NCBI RefSeq assembly: GCF_000423505.1
Contig: NZ_AUIC01000004.1
Coordinates: forward strand, 1-64,000
Reading direction: 5' to 3'
Length of the DNA stretch: 64,000 bases
Origin: Pseudoclavibacter soli DSM 23366
GTDB lineage: Bacteria; Actinomycetota; Actinomycetes; Actinomycetales; Microbacteriaceae
In this document: positions 1-7,233 of the stretch, in pieces
How the letters are laid out: the number at the start of each line of letters is the position of its first letter
How positions within the stretch are numbered: the first letter of the stretch is position 1
The notes under the pieces: model-generated
Told to the model about the DNA's origin: nothing
Databases searched by the model: none
Seen by the model: only the letters and a program-made list of their open reading frames with translations
Made by a program: the position numbers and the translations under genes

Positions 1-40
1 CCGCGAAACCCTCAGCCCTCATCTGGTCGATGAAACCCAT
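1..40 (-). CDS. IS3-family transposase OrfB, first 13 codons only (runs off edge)
   Basis: On the minus strand an ATG at 40 opens the frame MGFIDQMRAEGFA, the usual beginning of the DDE integrase subunit of IS3 elements. It lies in the -1 frame relative to OrfA and starts 3 nt after the OrfA stop. The -1 frame stays open back through the OrfA tail, so production by programmed frameshifting is possible. I see no AAAAAAG-type slippery heptamer near the stop. Only the N-terminus is in the window; the catalytic residues are not. Confidence 0.7.
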   Translation of the reverse strand, partial: MGFIDQMRAEGFA

Positions 41-42
41 GA

Positions 43-354
43 TCAACGGTTGCGGGGGTCGAGTTCCCCCACGAAGAAAGACGTCGCAGCCTTGAGGATC
101 GCGACGTCCTCCCGCAGACGCCGGTTCTCAGCCTTCAACGCCTTGATCTCGGCGGCCTCGTCACTAGTGACCCCTTCACGGGCACCAGCATCGATCTCGG
201 CCTGCACGACCCACCGGCGCAGCGACTCACGTCCCACGCCTTCCTGACGGGCGACCGCCGCTATCGCGGCCGCCCGAGACGGGTACTCACTCGCGTGCTC
301 CAGCACCAGACGCACCGCCCGGTCCTTCAACACCTGATCAGTTCTCTTCGGCAT
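43..354 (-). CDS. IS3-family transposase OrfA
   Basis: A small DNA-binding transposase subunit of about 103 residues. It starts with a helix-turn-helix of the IS3/IS911 type (RAVRLVLEH early, then VGRESLRRWV near residue 40) and ends with a leucine-zipper-like helix (EIKALKAENRRLREDVAILK) and the typical tail ATSFFVGELDP. OrfA alone binds the inverted repeats; the active enzyme is normally an OrfAB fusion made by -1 frameshifting. Start chosen at 354 (ATGCCGAAG) because GAGAGG lies 9 nt upstream. An ATG at 363 directly abuts that GAGAGG and is less likely. The stop is at 43-45 and OrfB continues in the -1 frame. Confidence 0.85.
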   Translation of the reverse strand: MPKRTDQVLKDRAVRLVLEHASEYPSRAAAIAAVARQEGVGRESLRRWVVQAEIDAGAREGVTSDEAAEIKALKAENRRLREDVAILKAATSFFVGELDPRNR

Positions 355-367
355 GGAAACCATCCTC

Positions 368-2221
368 TCAACTCAAAAGAGAACGGCACAAAACCCCAGG
401 CGCTTCACTCCACGCACTCACAGCGGTGCTGTAATCTTCTCCATCTACCCCACTGTTGAACATCGCATTCTCAAGGGAGGCTAGGGTCGCGGCATCCATG
501 TGGAAGCGTTTGAGCCAGGCGACCAAGTCGGGCTCGTCTGAGTCAAGCCCCTGCCTCGCGAAGCTGTGCACGTTCTCGGTGCTGCCGAGTGCACCCTTCG
601 GGTCGGTGAGGTCGCGGATGGGGAATGCGTCGTACGCCCAGTGCGGCCGCCACAGGGTCACGACAACGTTTCGCCCCGCATCCGTCGCGCTCTTGAGCTC
701 AGCGAGCATGGCAGCGGTCGACGACGCCGAGTACTGCAGGTTCTGCAGCCCATAGTCGGGAATGACCGCATCTGTCGTGATGCGGGTGAGCCCAGCGCCA
801 GGCTCGATGCCGATCAACCGGCTGTCGAAGTCGTCGGCGTGGACCGCCAACTCACTCAGCGATGTGATCGGAGCATCGTCGTTGACCGCAATGGTGAGCT
901 TCGCCTCGTCGTACCACGATCCCAGATCGAGCATGCGGTCGCCATACTGCGCAATGTAGTCGGCGTGCGTCTCGGGCAGCCAAGTGTCGAGCACCAAATC
1001 GTAGCTGCCAGAGCTGACCCCGACATAGGCAGCCGCGGCATCGACCGAGGTCAGCTCGACTGTGTACCCGCGTTTCTGCAGCTCCTGTTTCCAGAGCCAT
1101 GAGGCGGCGACGCCTTCATCCCAGCCGCTCATCACCGCAATGCGCAGCCGACGTTTCTCGGTAGAGAAGACGTCAAGGCCGCCATTGAGGGCACCAGCTG
1201 CGGCGAGCACCGCGACTCCCCCGCCGGCAATCAGCAGATTGCGACGGGTGTGGTTGACGGGTGCATTTGCCGACTTTTCGCGACGTGCCTGCGTCTCGGC
1301 GCCGCCACTCGCCGCAACGGCTGCCGCGTTTTCGGCCACGTCGACCGGTTTTTCCTCGGCCTCTTCGGTGTGGTGGCTGGGCCCTGCGGCAGCACGGGCG
1401 TTGAGTGCTGACGTGACGCGATCCAGGTAGATGGCGAGGATTACCACAGACAGCCCAGCCTCGAAGCCCAGAGAGACGTCTACACGGCTCAGGCTCTGCA
1501 CCACGGGTGCGCCCAACCCTGCCGCACCGACCATTGCGGCGATCACCACCATCGAAAGGCTCAGCATGATGACCTGGTTGATGCCGGCCATGATCGAGGG
1601 CAGCGCCAGGGGCAGCTGAATCTGACGCAGGATGCGCCAGCCAGACGCGCCGAACGACTCGCCGGCCTCGACCAGCTCGTTGTCGATCCCCCTAATGCCG
1701 AGCTCGGTGAGCCGCACTCCCGGGGCCAACGCGAAGATGATGGCCGCGAAGATGCCGGGCACCACACCGACCGAGAACAGAATGATCGCCGGAATCAGAT
1801 AGACGAATGCCGGCATGGTCTGCATGAAGTCGAGAATTGGACGAATGATCTTCGACGCTGTGTCCGATTTTGCGGCAAGGATGCCCAGCGGCACGGCGAT
1901 GACCACCGCAATGAGACTGGCGACGATTACGAGCGCCAAGGTGTCCATGGCGTTCTCCCACTGGTTCAGTGTGTAAATCAGCGAGAGACCGAATACCGCG
2001 AACACGGCGAGGCGCCAGCTGGCGACCCACCAGGCAAGTGCCGTGAGCACGGCGATCACGACCCAGAACGGAGGGCTCACGAACAGCCACGACAGTCCGT
2101 TGTACAGGCCACCAAATACCAGGGCGATGGCACTGAACAGCCAGCCGAAGGTCTGGGTGACCCAGTCGATGAATGCGGAGACCCAGTCTCCCAGTGGAAT
2201 ACGGAACAGTGGGGTGCTCAT
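368..2221 (-). CDS. Glycine betaine/proline ABC transporter, fused permease and substrate-binding protein, 3' end altered by an IS
   Basis: A 617-residue fusion resembling OpuABC of lactic acid bacteria. Residues 1-275 are a ProW-type permease with several membrane segments and the loop ELVEAGESFGASGWRILRQI that contacts the ATPase. A charged Ala/Glu-rich linker and another hydrophobic segment (LLIAGGGVAVLAAAGAL, about 330) tether an OpuAC-like binding domain outside the membrane. Its aromatic residues for quaternary amines appear in GWDEGVAASW, SWYDEAKL and WRPHWAYD. The start overlaps the proV stop (ATGA), so translation is coupled. The last residues (LCRSLLS) and the stop are encoded by the IS terminus, which replaces the native C-terminal helix. 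Import of osmoprotectants is likely; whether this allele still works is unknown. Confidence 0.88.
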   Translation of the reverse strand: MSTPLFRIPLGDWVSAFIDWVTQTFGWLFSAIALVFGGLYNGLSWLFVSPPFWVVIAVLTALAWWVASWRLAVFAVFGLSLIYTLNQWENAMDTLALVIVASLIAVVIAVPLGILAAKSDTASKIIRPILDFMQTMPAFVYLIPAIILFSVGVVPGIFAAIIFALAPGVRLTELGIRGIDNELVEAGESFGASGWRILRQIQLPLALPSIMAGINQVIMLSLSMVVIAAMVGAAGLGAPVVQSLSRVDVSLGFEAGLSVVILAIYLDRVTSALNARAAAGPSHHTEEAEEKPVDVAENAAAVAASGGAETQARREKSANAPVNHTRRNLLIAGGGVAVLAAAGALNGGLDVFSTEKRRLRIAVMSGWDEGVAASWLWKQELQKRGYTVELTSVDAAAAYVGVSSGSYDLVLDTWLPETHADYIAQYGDRMLDLGSWYDEAKLTIAVNDDAPITSLSELAVHADDFDSRLIGIEPGAGLTRITTDAVIPDYGLQNLQYSASSTAAMLAELKSATDAGRNVVVTLWRPHWAYDAFPIRDLTDPKGALGSTENVHSFARQGLDSDEPDLVAWLKRFHMDAATLASLENAMFNSGVDGEDYSTAVSAWSEAPGVLCRSLLS

Positions 2222-3522
2222 TTGCCGACCTCCTTGTCTTCAGCGTCGATCACTTCTTGCAGGGCGACCTGGGCTTCTTCGGTCAGGGTGTCGCTCTCAG
2301 CCAGTGCCTTCGCCTCGGGCGAGATCACGTCAAGCGCCTGAGTGTGCAGCGGAACGCTCGACAGCGACGCCAGCAGAGTGACACGCGGAATGCCCCCAAC
2401 TAAACGCCCATGATCGTCGACGACACCGAGCGGCAGTTTTGAGATGACGGATGGCTGCACCAAATCGGCGAGCACCTCGTCGGGGCGCACCGTGATCGAC
2501 GGCTGCAGAATCGAGGTGAGGTCGCTCGACCCCTCTTTGATGAGCCGCGTGACGTCGCGATCTGAGACCACGCCGAGGTAGCGGCGCCCACGATCGATGA
2601 CGAACACGAAGGGAATCTGCTGATCTCGCATCAGGCGCAGCGCGGTGCGCGGGCCGGCGTTGACCTGGATCTGGCCGATGATCGGCTCCATCACGCTCGA
2701 TGCGGTGAGCACTCGCGCCCGGTCGACGTCTTGGACGAACTGGGCGACATAGTCGTTGGCCGGGTCGGTCAGAATGTCTTCGGGCGTGCCCAGCTGCACG
2801 ATGCGGCCATCACGCATCACGGCAACTCGATCGCCCAGAAACATCGCCTCGTTGAGATCATGGGTGATGAACACGATGGTTTTGTGCAGCTCAGACTGCA
2901 GGTCAATCAGCTGCTCCTGCATCTCGCGACGAATCAGCGGGTCAAGGGCAGAGAATGCTTCGTCCATCAGCAGGATGTCGGTGTCGGCTGCCAGTGCACG
3001 GGCCAGTCCAACCCGCTGCTGCATGCCTCCAGAGAGCTGTGCTGGATAGCGGTCGACCCAGCCGTCGAGCCCAACGGTGTGCAAGACCTCGCGTGCACGT
3101 GCATGTCGCTCCTCGGGCTCTACGCCCTGCACCTCAAGGCCATAGGCAGCGTTCTCGAGAACTGTACGATTGGGCAGTAGGCCAAAGTGCTGAAACACCA
3201 TCGAGATGCGTTTGGAGCGCACTTCGCGCAGCCCCTTGGGCGAAAGCGCGCCGATGTCGTCACCAAACAGGCGAACAGTGCCCGCAGTCGGGGTGCTGAG
3301 CCCGTTGAGCATGCGGATCAGCGAGGATTTCCCCGAGCCGGAGAGCCCCATCACCACGAAGAACTCACCGGCTTCGACACTGAATGAGGCATCGATCACC
3401 GCGGCGGTGCCGAGCCCCGACAAGTCGCTGCGCTGGGTGCCAGCCTTGAGCCGGGAGACGACCTCTTGGGGTCGCCGGCCGAATACTTTGTAGAGGTGTT
3501 CAACCTCGATCACGGGTGCCAT
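2218..3522 (-). CDS. proV: Glycine betaine/proline ABC transporter ATP-binding protein ProV/OpuAA
   Basis: 434-residue ATPase that drives betaine import with the fused permease/binding protein downstream. Walker A GLSGSGKSS is at 59-67, signature LSGGMQQRV at about 163-171 and Walker B DILLMDEAFSALD near 182. The C-terminal third (about 280-400) contains two CBS-like repeats, which in OpuA sense ionic strength and gate transport. The N-terminus IEVEHLYKVFG is typical of the ProV/OpuAA family. Start chosen at 3522 (MAPVIEVEHL), preceded by GAGAGG at a good distance. A start at 3570 would add 16 residues unlike the family. It is the first gene of a two-gene operon. Confidence 0.93.
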   Translation of the reverse strand: MAPVIEVEHLYKVFGRRPQEVVSRLKAGTQRSDLSGLGTAAVIDASFSVEAGEFFVVMGLSGSGKSSLIRMLNGLSTPTAGTVRLFGDDIGALSPKGLREVRSKRISMVFQHFGLLPNRTVLENAAYGLEVQGVEPEERHARAREVLHTVGLDGWVDRYPAQLSGGMQQRVGLARALAADTDILLMDEAFSALDPLIRREMQEQLIDLQSELHKTIVFITHDLNEAMFLGDRVAVMRDGRIVQLGTPEDILTDPANDYVAQFVQDVDRARVLTASSVMEPIIGQIQVNAGPRTALRLMRDQQIPFVFVIDRGRRYLGVVSDRDVTRLIKEGSSDLTSILQPSITVRPDEVLADLVQPSVISKLPLGVVDDHGRLVGGIPRVTLLASLSSVPLHTQALDVISPEAKALAESDTLTEEAQVALQEVIDAEDKEVGK

Positions 3523-3889
3523 AGCATCCTCTCGCGGCGCGCTCGCCCACCTGCATGAGTACCGAGTCAATGCGCGCGGAGGCCGCAGTGCATCGACGGG
3601 AGCGGGTGTCGCCGAGTTGCGAACGGGTTGAGAAAGCGATCCTCCCGGGTCAAGCCTGATCCGTCACGGCGGCGACCTTCGGACGGCACGAGCGGTCTGC
3701 ACTCGTTCGCCTCACAACCATACGAATAACCGCAGACGCTCTGAGCATCGACACGATCACGCGCGTTCTGGTGTGTGTCCGGCCAGTATAGTCCTGTTGC
3801 AAAATGTGCCAAACGATAGCTGGCCCAAACCGTGCGGCGTGCATGAGCACACGCCAGCAGAAGCAGCGGGTTTGAGAGAACCTGCGGAG
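3523..3889. other. Non-coding interval upstream of proV
   Basis: No convincing gene. An open frame at 3567-3917 on the minus strand encodes a low-complexity Arg/Ala/His-rich sequence without recognisable family features. It lies between the candidate promoter and proV, so this is most simply a long 5' leader for the osmoprotectant operon. Confidence 0.5.
3785..3813 (-). promoter_or_regulatory. Candidate proV promoter
   Basis: Minus-strand TATACT (3785-3790) sits 17 nt after TTTGGC. Transcription would start near 3778 and leave a leader of about 255 nt before proV. The surrounding AT-richer stretch contrasts with the GC-rich genes on both sides. It is a sequence match only. Confidence 0.5.
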
Positions 3890-3949
3890 AAAAAGAATCG
3901 GTGACGTAGAATCGCACTCCCCCTAAGCATGGGATTCTGCAGTCACCGA
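3890..3949 (-). terminator. Rho-independent terminator after the tetR-type gene
   Basis: On the minus strand the arms TCGGTGAC (3942-3949 side) and GTCACCGA (3898-3905) pair and are extended by GCAGAATC against GATTCTAC with a small mismatch. They are followed by the T-rich run TTCTTTTTCT (3890-3899). It lies about 50 nt after the regulator stop at 4002 and separates it from proV. Confidence 0.75.
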
Positions 3950-4001
3950 CGGGTCGATCATAACAGACAAGAGCACTAAGTGTGCACTTGTTGTGAAAAA
4001 C

Positions 4002-4592
4002 TCAGATCTGTGCTCCGGCGTCAATGGCCGCCAGACGAGCCGACCATTCAGCATCCTGCTGGGTCAATGGTCGCGAACCTGGCAGCAGCACCGCCGGCAG
4101 CAACACCCCGAGCAGCACATCGCAGACGCGACCGACATCGGGCATTTCGCGCAGCTCACCGCGGGTAAGCGCCCTCTCGAAGACCGCTTGCACCCGTGCG
4201 CGACGCGGAGCCACGAACCCGGCACCCCAGGTACTCAATGCCTCTCCGCCGTCGGAAACCTGCTGCATGAGGTATGGGAAGACTTTGCGGAATAGCGGGT
4301 CATTGAGCATAGCGACTTCGGCCTGCTGCAGCGCGGTCAGATCACCAAGCATCGAGCCGGTGTCAACCTGTTCTGGCTCGCTGAACCGCCCGGTGAGCAC
4401 CTGACTGATGACCTCGTCGAGGCTGCTCCAGTGTCGATAGAACGTGGTGCGGGTAATGCCGGCACGGTCTACGAGAGCTACCACGCTCAAGTTGCCGGCG
4501 CCTACGGTGAGAATGAGCTCTTCGAGTGCGCGATGCACGTCTTCAATAACCGCCTGACGACGACGACGGATAGGAGCACCAGCAGGTCTGTT
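4002..4592 (-). CDS. TetR-family transcriptional regulator
   Basis: About 196 residues. The N-terminal helix-turn-helix is seen in RRRQAVIEDVHRALEELI followed by LSVVALVDRAGITRTTFYRHW, a clear TetR recognition helix (TTFYRHW) at roughly residues 45-60. The C-terminal part is the ligand-binding all-helical domain and matches no family I can name, so the inducer is unknown. Start taken as GTG at 4592 (VNRPAGAPIRRRR). Reading further upstream gives Cys/Arg-rich sequence that overlaps the def promoter. AGAAGGA lies about 15 nt upstream, a little far for a ribosome site, so the start is tentative. The gene is divergent from def and ends at a terminator. Confidence 0.8.
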   Translation of the reverse strand, partial: NRPAGAPIRRRRQAVIEDVHRALEELILTVGAGNLSVVALVDRAGITRTTFYRHWSSLDEVISQVLTGRFSEPEQVDTGSMLGDLTALQQAEVAMLNDPLFRKVFPYLMQQVSDGGEALSTWGAGFVAPRRARVQAVFERALTRGELREMPDVGRVCDVLLGVLLPAVLLPGSRPLTQQDAEWSARLAAIDAGAQI

Positions 4593-4719
4593 CACGGGGG
4601 AATCACCGCATCCTTCTGAATCTCTGTGCTGCACGGGGGGGTAGCAGCACTGAAGGTAAAATCGTACTCGACATTGCGCCGCTGCGCGAATGCGCAAGAC
4701 GGCGGTTCGTCTCGCGGAA

Positions 4720-4731
4720 TACCATGGGTGC
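4720..4731 (+). promoter_or_regulatory. def -10 box giving a leaderless mRNA
   Basis: TACCAT (4720-4725) followed by exactly 6 nt and then the def ATG at 4732. A -10 hexamer normally ends 6 nt before the transcription start, so the mRNA would begin at the start codon. No Shine-Dalgarno sequence is present. AAGACG upstream is a weak -35 candidate. Confidence 0.65.
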
Positions 4732-5298
4732 ATGAGCATTCTTCCCATTGTCATCACCGGCGAGCCCGTGCTGCATCGCATCGCCGCACCGGTCACCGAA
4801 TTCAACGACGAGCTGCGCGTACTGGTTGCCGACATGTTCGAGACCATGGATGCCGCCCCCGGCGTCGGTCTCGCGGCCCCGCAGGTGGGGCGCGACCTGC
4901 GGCTGTTCGTCTACGGCTGGACCGATGAGCAGGGTGTCGAGCACCGCGGAGTGGCGGCCAACCCAACGCTGTGGATCGCATCGTTGCCCATCGCCGACCT
5001 CGACGATGACGAAGACGCCGAGGGGTGCCTGTCAGCGCCGGGGCTGCGCTTCCCCACTCGTCGCTCGCAGCGTGCTGTGCTGCAGGCGCAAGACCAGCAC
5101 GGCACGGCATACGAGGTGCGCGCCGAGGGGTGGCTGGCCCGCATCTTTCAGCATGAGTATGACCATCTTGATGGCGTACTCTATGTTGATCGTCTCGAAG
5201 ACCCACATGCCTACGCGGCGCACAAGATCATCAAGAAGCGCAAGTGGGGCAAGCCCGGCCTGGCGTGGACGCCCGGCGTAGATGACATCGACGCCTGA
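4732..5298 (+). CDS. def: Peptide deformylase
   Basis: 188 residues. Removes the formyl group from the N-terminal methionine of new proteins, using a metal ion. All three family motifs are visible: GVGLAAPQVG near residue 44, EGCLSAPGLR near 98 (Cys is a metal ligand) and HEYDHLDGV near 140 (HExxH, two His ligands plus the catalytic Glu). Start at 4732 (MSILPIVITGEPVLH) is chosen because it matches the usual N-terminus and lies 6 nt after a -10 box. The frame opens earlier, at 4690, but with no family similarity. It is monocistronic and divergent from the TetR-type gene. Confidence 0.97.
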   Translation: MSILPIVITGEPVLHRIAAPVTEFNDELRVLVADMFETMDAAPGVGLAAPQVGRDLRLFVYGWTDEQGVEHRGVAANPTLWIASLPIADLDDDEDAEGCLSAPGLRFPTRRSQRAVLQAQDQHGTAYEVRAEGWLARIFQHEYDHLDGVLYVDRLEDPHAYAAHKIIKKRKWGKPGLAWTPGVDDIDA

Positions 5299-5322
5299 TT
5301 CTATGGCAGACGCATTGGCAGA

Positions 5323-5404
5323 CGCGGTGGCAGGATTCGAACCTGCGTTGGTATCGCACAGCGGGCTATGAGACCGCTTCCTTCGTCCACTTGGATACAC
5401 CGCG
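5323..5404 (-). tRNA. tRNA-Met-like gene (anticodon CAT) with a long variable region
   Basis: Minus-strand cloverleaf of about 82 nt. Acceptor arms CGCGGTG (5398-5404) and CACCGCG (5323-5329) pair perfectly. D stem is TCC/GGA with GG in the loop. T arm GCAGG-TTCGAAT-CCTGC is canonical. The anticodon loop contains CTCATAG, so CAT. The anticodon stem is imperfect: GCGGT/CCCGC has a T-C mismatch next to a 7-nt loop, or AGCGG/CCGCT pairs fully around a 9-nt loop. The variable region is about 13-14 nt without an obvious stem. The discriminator base would be T and no CCA is encoded. It may be an atypical or degenerate tRNA; functional identity is uncertain. Confidence 0.55.
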
Positions 5405-5493
5405 TGACGTGGTGCGAGCCTACTCGGCACCATCTTCGCGCGACACGCAGATGTCGCCGTGTGTCTCGATATGACGAATGCGTCAGAGTTTGC

Positions 5494-5499
5494 TAAGAT
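5494..5499 (+). promoter_or_regulatory. Candidate -10 box of tRNA-Asn
   Basis: TAAGAT with ATGACG 17 nt upstream. The expected start near 5506 lies 14 nt before the mature tRNA 5' end. Confidence 0.5.
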
Positions 5500-5519
5500 G
5501 AAGAGGTTGCAATACGCAA

Positions 5520-5592
5520 TCCCCTGTAGCTCAATTGGCAGAGCATTCGACTGTTAATCGAAGGGTTGTTGGTTCGAGTCCAACCGGGGGAG
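5520..5592 (+). tRNA. tRNA-Asn (GTT)
   Basis: Canonical 73-nt tRNA. Acceptor arms TCCCCTG (5520-5526) and CGGGGGA (5585-5591) pair with one G-U. The anticodon loop CTGTTAA gives anticodon GTT. The D loop TCAATTGGCAGA and the T arm GTTGG-TTCGAGT-CCAAC are standard. CCA is not encoded. It is followed by a terminator. Confidence 0.95.
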
Positions 5593-5598
5593 CTGAGG

Positions 5599-5637
5599 CC
5601 CTCGCCGGTTGAATCATCCTGGCGGGGGTTTTCTTTA
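5599..5637 (+). terminator. Terminator after tRNA-Asn
   Basis: Arms CCCTCGCC and GGCGGGGG (one T-G pair) are separated by about 14 nt and followed by TTTTCTTT. Position and T-run fit a rho-independent terminator for the tRNA. Confidence 0.75.
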
Positions 5638-5673
5638 CGCCTCTTTCATCACACAAGGCACCGCACACCGGAG

Positions 5674-5715
5674 CGCGCAATTTGGGGCTATAGACCGTAA
5701 TTTGCGCGTCGTTTT
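5674..5715. repeat. Inverted repeat between tRNA-Asn and thiE
   Basis: Arms CGCGCAATTT (5674-5683) and AATTTGCGCG (5699-5708) match with one mismatch around a 15-nt loop. On the plus strand TCGTTTTT follows. It lies 66 nt past the convergent thiE stop and may serve as a second terminator from the tRNA side. Confidence 0.5.
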
Positions 5716-5773
5716 TGCTCGCATATCGCCGCTTTGGGTGCGTCATCGACGCAGAAAACACAGCGCGGGCGGT

Positions 5774-6424
5774 TCAGGCGCCCCAGGCCTCGCGTAACTG
5801 TGCAGACGCCTGCTGTGGGTCGCTTGCGGCGCAGACCGCCGACACCACCGCAGCGCCCGCCAGACCACCGACGCGCAGCCCCGGCAGATCGTTGTGGTGC
5901 ACTCCCCCGATGGCCACTGCGGGCAGTGACGTGGCACGGGCAAGCTGCGCCACGCCGTCAACGCCAAGTGCCGCGGGGGCATCCTGCTTGGTCGAGGTAT
6001 CGTGCACCACGCCGATGCCAACATAGTCGACGCGTGCGGGTGACTGCTCGGCAGCAGCGATCTCGGCGATGGTGGATGCGCTGAGCCCGATCACGGCATC
6101 GTCACCCACCAGCGCGCGCACTGCGGCCACCGGCAGATCGGTTTGCCCCACGTGCACGCCGTGCACTCTGACACCGGACGCCCGTGCGGCCAGATACACG
6201 TCTACCCGATCGTTGACCAGCAGCGTCACTTCGGGCGGCAGCACCTGCGCGATGTCGGTGACCTGACGCAGAAACGGGCCACCATCAGTGTGCTTGGCGC
6301 GCACCTGTACAGTGGTGACTCCCCCGGCTACCGCTGCACTCACCACATCGACCACGCTGCGGCCAGCGCTGCGGCAGATCTGCTCATCGGTGACCAAGTA
6401 CACCGACAAGTCGAGGTGGGTCAT
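5774..6424 (-). CDS. thiE: Thiamine-phosphate synthase
   Basis: 216 residues. Joins HMP-diphosphate and thiazole phosphate to thiamine monophosphate; cytosolic TIM barrel. Family features are the opening LYLVTD-like strand (VYLVTDEQ), [11 protein letters not shown] near residue 40 (substrate phosphate binding), [13 protein letters not shown] near 88, [10 protein letters not shown] near 110, [15 protein letters not shown] near 150 and [10 protein letters not shown] near 185. The start overlaps the thiM stop as ATGA. It is the last gene of a run with a 2-hydroxyacid dehydrogenase and thiM. Confidence 0.94.
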   Translation of the reverse strand: MTHLDLSVYLVTDEQICRSAGRSVVDVVSAAVAGGVTTVQVRAKHTDGGPFLRQVTDIAQVLPPEVTLLVNDRVDVYLAARASGVRVHGVHVGQTDLPVAAVRALVGDDAVIGLSASTIAEIAAAEQSPARVDYVGIGVVHDTSTKQDAPAALGVDGVAQLARATSLPAVAIGGVHHNDLPGLRVGGLAGAAVVSAVCAASDPQQASAQLREAWGA

Positions 6425-7230
6425 GACAGCTGAGCCTTGCGGATGAGTCGCGCGGGGGTCAACGTGCTGAGAGCGTCAAGGAAAGCCGGCTGGAAGGTGC
6501 CGGGGTGGGCCGTGACTGCTGCAGCATCCTGCGCGGCGGCCTCATAGGCGGCACTGGCGGCGACCGTGGCAGTGAGCGCGTCATCGACGACCCCAAGATA
6601 GGCGGCCATCACTGCGCCCAGGGCGCAGCCACCTCCGGTGATGCGGGTCAGCAGCGGGTGCCCGTTGGCCACGCGCACAATCGACTCGTGGTGCACGATG
6701 TGGTCGACCGCGCCCGAGACTGCAACGACGGCACCGGTGCGATCGCTCAGGCGGCGGGCCGCATCGAGCGCCGCGTCGACGCTGTCGTGGGCGTCTACTC
6801 CACGGCCAGCGCTGCCCTGGCCAGCCAAGGCCAGAATCTCTGAGGCGTTGCCACGAATCACCGTGGGCGAAAACTCGAGCAGCTGCGCCGCGAGCTCGGT
6901 GCGTACTGGCAGGGCTCCGACTGCCACGGGGTCGAGCACCCACGGAGTGTGTATCGTGTGCGCTGAGGCAGCCGCTTCGAGCATGGCCTCGCGCTGCTCG
7001 GCATGCGGGGTGCCGAGGTTGATCAGCAGGCCGTCGGCGATGCCCGCGAACACACCGGCCTCAACCGGGATGTCGACCATGGCGATAGTGGCCCCATGCG
7101 CCAGCAGCACGTTTGCCGTGAAGTTGGTGACGACGTCGTTGGTGATCGCCTGCACCAACGGGGTATGTGCCCGAACCGCTCCAAGTGCCGCGCCCAGCGC
7201 TTCAGCTGACACCTGCTGATCAGCAGTCAT
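6421..7230 (-). CDS. thiM: Hydroxyethylthiazole kinase
   Basis: 269 residues. Phosphorylates hydroxyethylthiazole, salvaging the thiazole half of thiamine; ribokinase-like fold. Visible motifs are [20 protein letters not shown] near residue 25, [18 protein letters not shown] near 118, VIRGNASEI near 145 and the catalytic loop [15 protein letters not shown] near 214. The usual residues between TGxGC (here TGGGC) are kept. It sits 3 nt after the dehydrogenase gene and is translationally coupled to thiE, so the pair makes thiamine phosphate from salvaged thiazole. No TPP riboswitch is visible in front of it. Confidence 0.94.
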   Translation of the reverse strand: MTADQQVSAEALGAALGAVRAHTPLVQAITNDVVTNFTANVLLAHGATIAMVDIPVEAGVFAGIADGLLINLGTPHAEQREAMLEAAASAHTIHTPWVLDPVAVGALPVRTELAAQLLEFSPTVIRGNASEILALAGQGSAGRGVDAHDSVDAALDAARRLSDRTGAVVAVSGAVDHIVHHESIVRVANGHPLLTRITGGGCALGAVMAAYLGVVDDALTATVAASAAYEAAAQDAAAVTAHPGTFQPAFLDALSTLTPARLIRKAQLS

Positions 7231-7233
7231 GGG

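Larger units (their letters stand above)
1..390 (-). mobile_element. IS3-family insertion sequence, one end (rest off the window)
   Basis: The segment holds an OrfA-type transposase gene followed in the -1 frame by the first codons of an OrfB integrase. The element runs off the left edge, so only one terminus is visible. The outer end is placed at about 390, where the minus strand begins TGTGCCGTTC, the TG end typical of IS3 elements. Beyond that point the sequence returns to the betaine transporter gene. The other inverted repeat and the target duplication cannot be seen. The boundary is approximate within a few bases. Confidence 0.75.

Noticed and set aside
3567-3917. 116-codon open frame on the minus strand upstream of proV
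   Set aside because: Arg/Ala/His-rich without family features, covers the likely promoter and a terminator T-run.
5531-5761. Open frame antisense to tRNA-Asn, with a PPVGLEPTTLRLTV tail
   Set aside because: The tail is the well-known false translation of a tRNA gene on its opposite strand.
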